Source: Candidatus Jettenia ecosi
GTDB lineage: Bacteria > Planctomycetota > Brocadiia > Brocadiales > Brocadiaceae
Reading direction: 5' to 3'
Assembly: GCA_005524015.1 (NCBI GenBank)
Contig: SULG01000004.1
Location: forward strand, 20,485 to 84,484
DNA length: 64,000 nucleotides
This document shows, piece after piece, positions 34,496-43,281 of the stretch (within the stretch, counting starts at the first letter, position 1; the number at the start of each line of letters is the position of its first letter). The translations under genes were made by a program, and so were the position numbers. Below the pieces are notes generated by a model, which had not been told where the DNA came from, did no database searches, and saw nothing but the letters and a program-made list of their open reading frames with translations.

Positions 34496-36883
34496 CTATT
34501 TTTTATCCCAGAATATACCTAAGATGCCAACAACAGTACCTTTTTCATCTTTTACGGGGGTTTTTACCGTATGCACAATGCATTCCCTCCCATCCTTGAT
34601 ATAGTTCTCTTCTATTTCTTCTGTTCGCCCTGATTTCATAATTCTTTTATCATCTGCCCGGTATTTTTCAGCTATTGTCTTGGGATAGAAATCATAATCC
34701 GTTTTTCCTCTAATCTCATCCGATTTTATCGATAGATCCGCAGCGTAATTTTGATTACAAGACACATATACTGAATTTTTATCTTTGTAAAATATCTTTT
34801 GTGGCAGGTTCTCTAAGAGCAAACGATACTTACTTTCATTTGTACGCAATGCTTCCTCTGTCTGTCTTCGCTCTGCAATCTCTTTCCGTAATTCCTCATT
34901 TACCTTCATGAGTTCCGTAGTCCGCTCTGCTACCCGTTGCTCCAAAGATTCATTCAGCGCTCTCAGTTCATCTTCTATGCGCTTAAATTCAGTAATATCC
35001 TGAACCGTTCCATTCATTTTAACCACCTTGCCTCTCTGATTACTTATGATCTCAGTCTGTACATGGATGATGCGTATCCGGCCGTTTGGTAAAATAATAC
35101 GGAGGTTATTAGTATAAGGCTTTCCCTTACAGATAGATTCACGAAGAGATTTTTTCACAGACTCTCTATCGTCTCCATGAACAAAACTCAGGAACACCTT
35201 GTAGGTCGGAGTAAACGTATCCGGAGACAAACCAAAGATACGATAAAGCTCATCCGACCAATACAACTTATCTTCCCTGATATCCCATTCCCAGTTTCCC
35301 AGATGGGCTATTCGTTGCGCATTCGCAAAACCGGTTTCACTTTTCCGCAACGATTCCTCTGCCCGTTTATACCCGGTAATATCGGATACCACACCATGCA
35401 GATGGATAGATTCATTCTCCCCTTTCTTCGCAACGATACTATCACGCACCCAGCGAATCGTTCCATCCGGCTTAATAATCCGGTACTCCTCTTCTTCAAG
35501 AGCTGACTTGCCCACTGAAATGCGAATTAATGCATTTTCCAGCCTGGTTCGATCCTCAGGATGCAGAGTACTCAACCAGCGCTCTGGCCCCCGTACATAA
35601 AATTCCGGAGGCCTACCGGTGATCTTTTCCACCACGGGAGAGTAATAACGATAGGTAAATGTACCTTTCTTATCAACCTCAGCGCTCCAAATATAATCCG
35701 AAATCGAACTCAATACCTGGCGAAGTTCTATGTCGGTGTGTTGCAGCATTTCTTCCGCCCGTTTCCGTTCAATAATTTCCTTTAAGAGCCTTTCAGCAAT
35801 TGTATGAAAACTCCTGGCCAGTAAGCCAATATCTCCCTTGCAACGTATCTTCTCCGGGTAATTCAGGTCTCCGTCAGCAAACCTTTCCACTGCATCCTTT
35901 AAATCCTTAATCGGCTTTGATACTGAAATAGTAAAAATAACCCCTGCACCGGTAACCAATGCAGCAACAACCACTCCAAAGATCAGCGTAACAATACCCA
36001 ATATCCTTACTGGTGCAAAGGCCTCTGCCTCATCTATCTCTGCCAAAAGCACCCAATCATATCCGGGTATAATCATCGAGGCGCCAATAACAGGTATTCC
36101 CCTGTAGTCTTTATATATACCAACTATCTCTTCATTATTCTCCGCAAAGGCACGAATAGGCTCTGTATCTACTTTCTGCTTCAGTGATGCATCTTCTATA
36201 AATCTCGATTCAGTCAGCATCACCTTGTCTCTGTTAACCAGATACACTTCACCAGTCTCTCCCATTCCAACACGGTCGGTTGTAATTTCATTCAAGAATC
36301 TAAGGTTATAGACATTAACAATAACACCGAGCAACTCTGCGTTATGTTGAGAAATAATGGGTGTAGAAATTAATATACAATTTGTATCAAGGGAAGAGTG
36401 GTAATGGAGTTTAATATAGGTTTTACCTTCGCTTTTACTTATTCCTTGAATAAAGATATCGCTATTTGACATATCTTTATCAATAAAATTCAGATTGGTA
36501 GACGAGATTACCTTACCATATTTATCTACAAGGATTATTGCTATGAAATGTTGGTTAAGTAGTTGCTTATTCCTTGAGAAATACTTGTTTAATCTTATTG
36601 CCTCATCGTGATAAAAGGAATCTCCGCGGAGAGCCCTTCTCATACAATTTCTTATGAATTCGTCAGAGCTGAAATCTATGGTCTGTATCTTTATCCTTTC
36701 CATAAGGGATAGCATGTGAAGCCTTTTTGATTCTGCAACCGCTCTTAATTGTTCAAGAATCTGATACTTTAGTGTACTTCTGGCATTCAGAAAACATATT
36801 GTTGTAATTATCGCTATTGGTATGAGGGAAATACAGAGAGTGAATATGAGGAATTTACCTCTTATAGATAGAGATGAGTTCAT
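34496..36883 (-). CDS. Cache-HAMP-multi-PAS sensor protein ending without an output domain
   Basis: With ATG 36883 (AAGGAG 8 bases upstream) the protein has 795 residues: TM1 at about 10-32, an extracytoplasmic double-Cache region (about 35-300), TM2 near 310-335, HAMP at about 336-390, then PAS domains at about 400-530, 535-660 and 690-795 with a coiled coil before the last. It stops with GILGIFWDKK, exactly where PAS domains normally continue DITE into a kinase. The homologous PAS of the 1402-residue kinase continues into HisKA. No kinase, cyclase or methyl-accepting region exists, so it is either a truncated kinase or a pure sensor acting on partners. The 53 extra residues from 37042 lack a ribosome-binding site. 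Confidence 0.85.
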   Translation of the reverse strand: MNSSLSIRGKFLIFTLCISLIPIAIITTICFLNARSTLKYQILEQLRAVAESKRLHMLSLMERIKIQTIDFSSDEFIRNCMRRALRGDSFYHDEAIRLNKYFSRNKQLLNQHFIAIILVDKYGKVISSTNLNFIDKDMSNSDIFIQGISKSEGKTYIKLHYHSSLDTNCILISTPIISQHNAELLGVIVNVYNLRFLNEITTDRVGMGETGEVYLVNRDKVMLTESRFIEDASLKQKVDTEPIRAFAENNEEIVGIYKDYRGIPVIGASMIIPGYDWVLLAEIDEAEAFAPVRILGIVTLIFGVVVAALVTGAGVIFTISVSKPIKDLKDAVERFADGDLNYPEKIRCKGDIGLLARSFHTIAERLLKEIIERKRAEEMLQHTDIELRQVLSSISDYIWSAEVDKKGTFTYRYYSPVVEKITGRPPEFYVRGPERWLSTLHPEDRTRLENALIRISVGKSALEEEEYRIIKPDGTIRWVRDSIVAKKGENESIHLHGVVSDITGYKRAEESLRKSETGFANAQRIAHLGNWEWDIREDKLYWSDELYRIFGLSPDTFTPTYKVFLSFVHGDDRESVKKSLRESICKGKPYTNNLRIILPNGRIRIIHVQTEIISNQRGKVVKMNGTVQDITEFKRIEDELRALNESLEQRVAERTTELMKVNEELRKEIAERRQTEEALRTNESKYRLLLENLPQKIFYKDKNSVYVSCNQNYAADLSIKSDEIRGKTDYDFYPKTIAEKYRADDKRIMKSGRTEEIEENYIKDGRECIVHTVKTPVKDEKGTVVGILGIFWDKK

Positions 36884-37337
36884 GCGCAGGACTCCTTGAA
36901 GTGTATTCTTAAAATCTCTAAAAATGAGAGAAGAGTTTTTCCATAATTGTAATCTTAATCCATAAAGCATATCCAGTTTGCAATAGAGTAAAAAGATGCA
37001 AAATGGCATGATTAATAAAGAGGAATTCCGCAGGGCAACCATTTAGGGTTGCCACCCCTGTATAAGCGCTACCTTAAGTAGTATTTGGGGTGGCACGGAC
37101 AAACCCTGTCCCAGCATGTCTTGAACAGGGATGGTTTGTCCGTGCTCAACCTGAAAGATGCGGTTATAGTACAAGGTATGAGTAGGGTGGATTAAGGCGT
37201 TGGTTTTTACGCCGAATCCATCAATACTATTTCCAGAAAAGGCGGATTCGCTATCGCTTAATCCGCCCTACCTACCACAAACCCGCTTTATGAAAAGGTA
37301 AGATTTATTTTCCTGCTTAAGGTAACGCATATAACCC
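36884..37337. repeat. Intergenic repeats upstream of the Cache sensor gene
   Basis: Includes a hairpin with GGACAAACCCTGTC and GGATGGTTTGTCC arms (about 37097-37143), and a second copy of the GTAGGGTGGATTAAG / CTTAATCCGCCCTAC family (about 37190-37275). TTTAGGGTTGCCACCCC (37043-37060) also belongs to a recurring type. The sensor gene promoter must lie at the left end. Confidence 0.5.
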
Positions 37338-37464
37338 TAAACAGGCTGTCCGAAAATTATTTTACAGACCGAAAACTATGCTCCCCAGAGATCAATCATT
37401 ATAATGTAAACAATATATAGAGTATACCCTGAGATTGCAATTGCATTTTCAGACAACCTGTTTA
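37338..37464. mobile_element. 127-bp MITE-like element, copy 1
   Basis: Ends are TAAACAGGCTGTCCGAAAA (from 37338) and, read on the other strand from 37464, TAAACAGGTTGTCTGAAAA, giving 17 of 19 matching bases. A second copy at 41983-42107 shares the interior (ATCAAT, GTAAACAATATA-like and AGTATACCCTGA-like blocks). No coding capacity. Confidence 0.7.
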
Positions 37465-37518
37465 GGATCGCCTTCCGCAAGGCTAAAGCCTCATATGCAT
37501 CAAGCTAAGAATAGTGTT

Positions 37519-37605
37519 CAAGGTAGTGATTATGGCTATAGGTATGAGAGAAATACAAAGAGAGAATATGATTAATTTTATCTTGATTGATCTGAATAGA
37601 CTCAT
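37519..37605 (-). pseudogene. 5' remnant of a second Cache/PAS sensor gene
   Basis: Read on the minus strand from an ATG at 37605, 29 codons encode an N terminus (SIKIKLIIFSLCISLIPIAI) that matches that of the sensor at 34496-36883 (SIRGKFLIFTLCISLIPIAI) almost residue for residue. Homology ends abruptly after IITTL at about 37519, where dispersed-repeat sequence (TTAGCTTGATGCATATG on this strand) takes over and a stop follows. The rest of the gene is gone. It shows that a paralogous sensor existed here and was destroyed at a repeat boundary. Confidence 0.75.
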
Positions 37606-37721
37606 TTTGGAAGCCTTGTAAAATGATAATAATACGTACAAGACAGTGCGAAAGGGGAAAATGATATATCTGGAGTGTCTGAAGATAAAATTTTTAGTGA
37701 TTCAAATGGTTATAGTTATCG

Positions 37722-37874
37722 TTAACTATCTGGCGTGCTTTTATGATCTATCTTTGAAGGGAGTGTCTTTTTATAGCCCTTTCTCCCCGATATCATACAG
37801 AGAATAATAAAACCCAATACCATGGTAACGAACATGATATATGCAGTAATTAACAATTCTCCAGAGAACTTCAT
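37722..37874 (-). CDS. 50-residue single-pass membrane protein at the end of the Bat cluster
   Basis: AGGAGGG lies 5 bases before the ATG at 37874; the longer frame from 37940 has no such signal. The protein is one transmembrane helix (about 9-30, LITAYIMFVTMVLGFIILCM) followed by a basic tail. It lies 72 bp after batE on the same strand and may be a small accessory subunit. No family is recognised. Confidence 0.6.
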   Translation of the reverse strand: MKFSGELLITAYIMFVTMVLGFIILCMISGRKGYKKTLPSKIDHKSTPDS

Positions 37875-37946
37875 TTTACCCTCCTGGTCTAAATAAACCG
37901 GAACAAGGGAAAGAAGGAAAACGTAAGAAAAATAAACCATAAAGCA

Positions 37947-38816
37947 TCAGATAATGTCCACATCCCCTTTTTGCAACCATCCTCTTCTGAGTTCTTTACT
38001 TGCCTTTTCTTCCATGACTGCTTTTGACTCCATGTCCTGTTTGACGCCAACGTACATATACACTCTGTACCAACCATCTTTTTCATCTTCAACGACACAT
38101 TCCGCGCCATCATGTATTTCAAACTTAGGTTCATACTCTTTTCCGGGGCCATAGAGTATCTGGCACTTTTTCACAACGATTACCCCGCGATGTATTCCCT
38201 GTTCTCTGTAGATTTTAATGCCCAGTGATACCACTACAATACACAGGCCGAAGGTAACACTTATGATAATCCTTTTAAACCATGGATATTTAAGAATAAT
38301 GAAAGAGAGAATCAATACTATCAACACGGCATACAAAGATACGGCTGTTAGTATCAATTCATTCTGGTTTAACAGGAAAAGCCAAAAAAATATCCTTTGA
38401 ATCGCAACCGGGGTTTCATGGACTAATTCCTTATCCTCTATGGCGCTTTTAACCAATTTCAGATTGGCATCGGGATCTGCATGCCTCGGCAGAAGGCGCT
38501 GAGCCCTCCGGTAATTTACAATAGCTTTTCCTAATGCCCCCTGACGATAATAGGTATTTCCCAGATTGTAGTATATCTGGCCATGTTCGAATCCATTCGT
38601 CAGTATCTTTTCGTATTGCAATGCCGCGTCGTGTAATTTTTTATCTGCTTCTTGATTATTTTTTGCTGCAATAAGCTTTGCAGCTTGCTGATAGTTTTCA
38701 TTTGCATCAGTAAATAATTTTATCGCATCATCCCTTGATAGTGCGGATGCAAAAAGTTCCTCATAGATAAAAAAAGAAATAAGAAGGAAGAAAAGAGCAA
38801 TGAAACGCATCTTCAT
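37947..38816 (-). CDS. batE: BatE-like protein (TPR, two TM helices, SH3)
   Basis: The 289-residue protein has a signal or anchor helix (1-25), TPR repeats (about 45-125, GQIYYNLGNTYYRQGALGKAIVNYRRAQRLLP), two membrane helices (about 150-210, separated by YPWFKR), and a C-terminal bacterial SH3 domain (about 225-285, RGVIVVKKCQILYGPG ... GWYRVY). This is the BatE architecture of Bacteroidetes and planctomycete aerotolerance operons. It overlaps batD by 4 bp. Molecular function is unknown. Confidence 0.85.
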   Translation of the reverse strand: MKMRFIALFFLLISFFIYEELFASALSRDDAIKLFTDANENYQQAAKLIAAKNNQEADKKLHDAALQYEKILTNGFEHGQIYYNLGNTYYRQGALGKAIVNYRRAQRLLPRHADPDANLKLVKSAIEDKELVHETPVAIQRIFFWLFLLNQNELILTAVSLYAVLIVLILSFIILKYPWFKRIIISVTFGLCIVVVSLGIKIYREQGIHRGVIVVKKCQILYGPGKEYEPKFEIHDGAECVVEDEKDGWYRVYMYVGVKQDMESKAVMEEKASKELRRGWLQKGDVDII

Positions 38817-40657
38817 GACAATTGCTTCTCCAGTCTTGTAATAAGTTGTGCTGCAAGTTTTAAAGAACGATCCATCTCGTCCTTTGTTCCTCCATCTCCC
38901 GAAAAGCGCCGATAATCAAAATTGGTTAAACAACGGGAGAATTCTCCTGCCAATCCGTCTTCAACCCCTCGCTGTTTTAATACGTAACCAATTTTCTCAT
39001 CAGAAGCATCTGTTGTAGAAATATTACATTTATCTGCAAGGTAATCAGCCAGCGCCCTTGAAAGAGCTGAATAAAATTCTGCAGGCGTGTTTTGGGAGAG
39101 CGCTGATTGTGCTGTTACCAGCCTCTTTTTTGCTATGGTATGCGCCCGCCTGTACCTGGCATATCCGACATCTGACTGCAATTTTTCTTTATGCCTTGTT
39201 ATCAGCAATGAAGCTATAACCGCAATCGATGGAATAGAAAGGCATGCTATCATAAGAGGGCTTTTATAGACAGAGATATTCTGATTTCGTAGCGAGGCCA
39301 GATTCGTCATAATAGGCAAGACATCTTGCGTTAATATTTGTGCGTGCTGTTTTGCCGATGGCGCAGTATCGCCGGAAAGTGTTAATTGAATCGGCATTTC
39401 CTGTTGGCCAGCCTCAACAAAAATAGGCATGGGGTTTTTGGTAATCGTCTTGTACTGTCCTGCGGATGGATCAAAAAAGCTAAATACAATAGCAGGGGTA
39501 TATTTCAGATCTGTTTTTTGAGGTTCAATCACCTTGCTAAATACCTTTCGCCCCCGAATCAATTCCTCACGGTTCGTAATTTGTGTATGAGATTCAGCAG
39601 GATATAGTTTAAAATCATTTTCGTTATGCAACGCCAGCACCGGTTCATTAATTGTCTGAATGTTTCCTTCTCCATATATTGAAATGGAAAGGGTAATCGG
39701 GTCGCCTACCTTTACTTGCCGTGTCCCTATAGAAGCCTCCATCTCATACGCGCCTACAGCGCCTTTAAACTCCTTCGGCTTACCTTGTTCGGGCATCGGT
39801 TTCACCTTTATGGTTACTGGCTTCGTTGACCTTTTAAGAGGATATCTCTTCTGTTCCTTGCCAAAAAAATCATCGAAAAAGGCATCATCAAAAAAACTAT
39901 CATGATTTGAATCCCTGCGACTCCTCCTTTGCTGAATAATCAAATCGCATTTCAACTTTGCGGGTGTCACCGTGAGTTCCCCGGAAACCATAGGGAAAAG
40001 GGCTGTGCGAAGCTCTAAGACATTGTAGATAATCCCGTCACGAATTTCCTCATACTGCCTCTGGTCTCCAAGTTTTTCTTCCATAAAGTTTTTTGTAACC
40101 GGCGCCGTATAATCAATATCACTAACCGGCAATCCCTTCTGGAAGAAGAATTTGAATGACAGCACAACCTGTTCATAAATATAGGTATCATTTTTATCGG
40201 CACAGAGTTCCAGAAAGATGAGTTTGTCGAGATCCGGGGATTGTGAATCCGCCGAGTGAGATGAATCAACGACCTCAACCCCTACTGGACGAGAAGAATA
40301 AACCTTCCCTTTATATTCTACCGTAGATGGCCCAATAATAAATTTACCTTTTGCTGCAGGTTGTAATACATACGTATACTCTTTGCTTATGGAAACATCA
40401 CCATTGACGATCCTTGTTTGTGCAGAAACCTTTGGACCAAATAGTAAGGTAAAACCTTCGATATTTGGGAATGAGGGTGGTGATGTATCTTGCGTGCCAT
40501 GAATCGTTAATGTTAATTCCAGACGATCATGCAATTTCAGGATATTCTGGTCGACAGTCGCCGTTAAACTAATATCCTGAGCACATACACTCCCTGTATA
40601 CCCAAAGGTTATGATAATTCCAATACAGAGGCTTACATATCTTACATATTTTCCCAT
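38813..40657 (-). CDS. batD: BatD-like protein
   Basis: The 614-residue protein has a signal peptide ending at SVCAQ, several beta-sandwich domains (SLTATVDQNILKLHDRLELTLTI, GNIQTINEPVLAL), a single transmembrane helix near 460-480 (SPLMIACLSIPSIAVIASLLI), and a cytoplasmic helical tail (about 500-610). This matches the BatD family (aerotolerance). A 26-residue Asp/Phe/Arg-rich insertion (DDAFFDDFFGKEQKRY) is seen near 260. It sits between batC and batE. Confidence 0.88.
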   Translation of the reverse strand: MGKYVRYVSLCIGIIITFGYTGSVCAQDISLTATVDQNILKLHDRLELTLTIHGTQDTSPPSFPNIEGFTLLFGPKVSAQTRIVNGDVSISKEYTYVLQPAAKGKFIIGPSTVEYKGKVYSSRPVGVEVVDSSHSADSQSPDLDKLIFLELCADKNDTYIYEQVVLSFKFFFQKGLPVSDIDYTAPVTKNFMEEKLGDQRQYEEIRDGIIYNVLELRTALFPMVSGELTVTPAKLKCDLIIQQRRSRRDSNHDSFFDDAFFDDFFGKEQKRYPLKRSTKPVTIKVKPMPEQGKPKEFKGAVGAYEMEASIGTRQVKVGDPITLSISIYGEGNIQTINEPVLALHNENDFKLYPAESHTQITNREELIRGRKVFSKVIEPQKTDLKYTPAIVFSFFDPSAGQYKTITKNPMPIFVEAGQQEMPIQLTLSGDTAPSAKQHAQILTQDVLPIMTNLASLRNQNISVYKSPLMIACLSIPSIAVIASLLITRHKEKLQSDVGYARYRRAHTIAKKRLVTAQSALSQNTPAEFYSALSRALADYLADKCNISTTDASDEKIGYVLKQRGVEDGLAGEFSRCLTNFDYRRFSGDGGTKDEMDRSLKLAAQLITRLEKQLS

Positions 40658-40810
40658 TCTGTAATACCTTTCTAACGCATAAAAATTAACTTGCCTGCAG
40701 AGGACACAAAAACATCAGAGATTTCCATGAAAAAAATGTTTTCATTTTTATCTTTGCCTATGCTCTTTCTCTCGGTGTCGTCTGCGGTAAGTTTTACTCT
40801 CATGAATGAA

Positions 40811-41716
40811 TTACCAATCCTTTTCAGTGGACCCATGTTGTACGCGCTGCGCATCTCTTTTCATTGCCCTCGCCTCTTTTTCGGACTGGTTCAATGCCTC
40901 CAGCAATTGTTCTGCCTCCTCTTTTGACATCTGTTTCTGTCCCTGTGGCTGTAACTGCTGTTGTTGCTGTTCAGAAGGCTGATCTTTTTGTTTATCTTGC
41001 TGAGACTGGTTTTGATGTTTATCTTCTTCATTCCTATCCTTTTCCTGAGTATCCTCTGGTTCGGATGGTTCTTTATCCTTCTCCTGGGGCTTTTGCCGCT
41101 CTTTTTCCTTATCCTTGCCTTTATTTTCTTCCGATTGTTTATCGTCTTTTTTAGGATCTTCTTTCTGTTGTTGATCTTTTTGATCCTGATTTTGCTGCTG
41201 TTGCTTCTCCTCTTTCATCTTCTTTTCAACATATTCGTAGTTATACTTTGCATCATTTTTCAATGTCTCAAGATTACTACCACCCTTGCCTTCTGCTTCT
41301 TCAGCAAAATCCACAGTCTTCTTATAGCATTCCAATGCCTCTTTCATTTTACCCTGGCGATACAGGGCATTACCCATATTAAAACTCGATCTTGCTCTCA
41401 TTCCAGCATCGTCAGATTTTATACCCTTGTCAAATAACTGGGTGGCCTCTTCGTATTTACCCCGTTTGTATTGAGCATCAGCTACATTAAAGTCTAGTTG
41501 GCTTGCATCAGGTAAATCTATTTGCGCATTTATATATTTATCCAATGCCTCATCATACTTGCCATTATGATAAAGCTGGTTTCCCTCCCGTACCTTATCA
41601 GCCAATGGGTCAATCCACCCTATGGATAAAAACCCAAGGAATATTACGAAGAGTAAACTGCAATTTTTCTTATTAAGCATACTATTTACCAGAGTGTTGT
41701 ACAGGTATTTTGCCAC
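40811..41716 (-). CDS. batC: BatC-like TPR protein with long Gln/Lys/Glu-rich region
   Basis: The 301-residue protein has an N-terminal hydrophobic segment (about 18-38), TPR repeats at about 40-150 (EGNQLYHNGKYDEALDKYI, SFNMGNALYRQGKMKEALECYKK), then roughly 110 residues of Gln, Lys, Glu and Asp (low complexity), and a short C-terminal helix (SKEEAEQLLEALNQSEKE). TPR proteins of this kind are BatC in Bat operons. GTG 41716 is chosen because TTAGGAG lies 6 bases upstream; the ATG at 41680 has no ribosome-binding site. A 153-bp spacer precedes batD. Confidence 0.82.
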   Translation of the reverse strand: MAKYLYNTLVNSMLNKKNCSLLFVIFLGFLSIGWIDPLADKVREGNQLYHNGKYDEALDKYINAQIDLPDASQLDFNVADAQYKRGKYEEATQLFDKGIKSDDAGMRARSSFNMGNALYRQGKMKEALECYKKTVDFAEEAEGKGGSNLETLKNDAKYNYEYVEKKMKEEKQQQQNQDQKDQQQKEDPKKDDKQSEENKGKDKEKERQKPQEKDKEPSEPEDTQEKDRNEEDKHQNQSQQDKQKDQPSEQQQQQLQPQGQKQMSKEEAEQLLEALNQSEKEARAMKRDAQRVQHGSTEKDW

Positions 41717-41982
41717 ATATTGCTCCTAACAGGGCTTTCAAGGGAACTAAGAATCTCTTTCTATATAATATCTTACCCCTATTTTTAATTAGGCTACCTT
41801 TGGCAGCGACTGTGCGTTATTTTGTCATTCCCGTGTAAATGGGAATCCAGATTCCTCAAAAAGTGCCTGGATTCCCACTTTCGCGGGAATGGCATGGAAA
41901 AACAAAATACTTTGAAATTACTAAACATTGAAACCAGGCCTTCGGCAACTTTTGTCTCTTACTCAAAATGTAGGACAAGGCT
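41717..41982. repeat. Repeat island between batB and batC (left part)
   Basis: GCTACCTTTGGCAGCGACT (41790-41808) recurs at about 45991. CATTCCCGTGTAAATGGGAA (from 41826) and its partner ending CGCGGGAATGG (41867-41891) form the inverted CATTCCC..GGGAATCCAG type repeat known from many proteobacteria. The island splits the Bat cluster. Confidence 0.6.
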
Positions 41983-42107
41983 TTACAGGCTGTCCGAGAA
42001 TTACTTTGCAAGCCAAGAGCTATACTATATATTGATCAATCGTTAGAATTTAAACAATATACAGTATACACTGAAGACTACAATTGCATTCTCGGAGAAC
42101 CTGTTTA
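41983..42107. mobile_element. 125-bp MITE-like element, copy 2
   Basis: Homologous to 37338-37464. Arms ACAGGCTGTCCGAGAAT (from 41985) and, complement from the right end, ACAGGTTCTCCGAGAAT. Relative to copy 1 the change GAAAA to GAGAA is present on both arms, so the hairpin is preserved by paired change. A GGGTTGCCCTAC repeat (42138-42162) follows, overlapping the end of batB. Confidence 0.7.
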
Positions 42108-42160
42108 GCCTTGCTCCCCCGCGTAAACGTGCACAGGGGTGACAACCCTAAAGGGTTGCC

Positions 42161-43183
42161 CTACGGATAGGTAACAGGACTAATTACTTTCCTTCTCTCC
42201 ATCAAAAAACTTTCTACAGTAATGACAATTATTGCAATAAGAAGAGGGATCTGATAACGGTTCACATACCGTTTTACCCGTTGCGTTTTATACGTAGACT
42301 CTTCTATCTGTGCGATGCTATTCTTATACACCTTCTCCAAACCCCACTTCGTTCCATACGCCGGGGTATAAAGCCCGCCAGTTCCCAATGCGATTTTGTT
42401 TAAGGTAATCTCATCGAGCCTTGATTTGACGACCTGCCCTTGTTTGTCTTTCAGTAATGTTTCCTGACCACTTTCGTTTTTTATCCTGATATAGGACCCT
42501 TCTTTTTTCCCTACGCCGACAGTATAGATAACGACATCCTGTCTTTTTGCCTCCTCGGATACCTTCAGAGGGTCATCCTCATGGTTCTCGCCATCGGTAA
42601 TTAAGATTATCGCCTTGCGATTCTTTGAATCCCGCTCAAAAGTAGTAAGACCTTTCCTTATTGCCTCCGCCAAAGCAGTACCGCCCCGTGGAATAATATG
42701 AGTATTTAAGTCATTCAAAAAGAGACGGAAAGCGCCATAATCGGATGTCAACGGACAATATGTGAATGCTGACCCTGCAAATGCCACCAGACCGATACGA
42801 TCTCCTCCCAGCACATGCAATAAATCCTCAATCTCTCTTTTTGCTACTTCCAGCCGGTTGGGTTTTACATCATCAGCCAGCATGCTCTTAGAAGTATCAA
42901 CAGCAATTACAATATCGATACCTTTCTTTTCCACCTCTTCCCAATGGTATCCCCATTTAGGCTCAATAAGGGTAAATATCAGAAAGAGTATGCCTGTCGT
43001 CATTAAGGTGGCCCTGAACCATTGCTTCTTCTGGCTCAATGAGAGCCCAACTTTTTGCAGGAGTTCAATATTTGCAAAGGTATGTAAATCCTTCATCTTT
43101 TTCCTGAAGACAAAGATGTACCCAACAATCAATAGGGGAATAACAGGAAGCAGATAAAGATAGTTAAGGTTTTCGTATTTCAT
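42161..43183 (-). CDS. batB: BatB-like von Willebrand factor A membrane protein
   Basis: The 340-residue protein has TM helices at about 8-25 and 58-75, a VWA domain at about 88-290 with MIDAS motif DTSKSML and ITDGENHEDDP, and a third TM near 312-330. Same organisation as BatA/BatB. The VWA domain binds a metal and a protein partner. Its C-terminal codons run into the GGGTTGCCCTAC repeat at 42138-42175. It is 98 bp downstream of batA. Confidence 0.88.
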   Translation of the reverse strand: MKYENLNYLYLLPVIPLLIVGYIFVFRKKMKDLHTFANIELLQKVGLSLSQKKQWFRATLMTTGILFLIFTLIEPKWGYHWEEVEKKGIDIVIAVDTSKSMLADDVKPNRLEVAKREIEDLLHVLGGDRIGLVAFAGSAFTYCPLTSDYGAFRLFLNDLNTHIIPRGGTALAEAIRKGLTTFERDSKNRKAIILITDGENHEDDPLKVSEEAKRQDVVIYTVGVGKKEGSYIRIKNESGQETLLKDKQGQVVKSRLDEITLNKIALGTGGLYTPAYGTKWGLEKVYKNSIAQIEESTYKTQRVKRYVNRYQIPLLIAIIVITVESFLMERRKVISPVTYP

Positions 43184-43281
43184 AAAAATTTTATTCGAAT
43201 GCAGATTATCAGGCGGTAAAGATGAAAACTAAAAATCTTTACCTACGCTTATCTGCAAAAATCTGTGCCTTCTCTAGAATA

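Noticed and set aside
40961..41437. 158-codon plus-strand frame, very hydrophobic
   Set aside because: Antisense of the Gln/Lys/Glu-rich region of batC; the composition is a by-product of the opposite strand.
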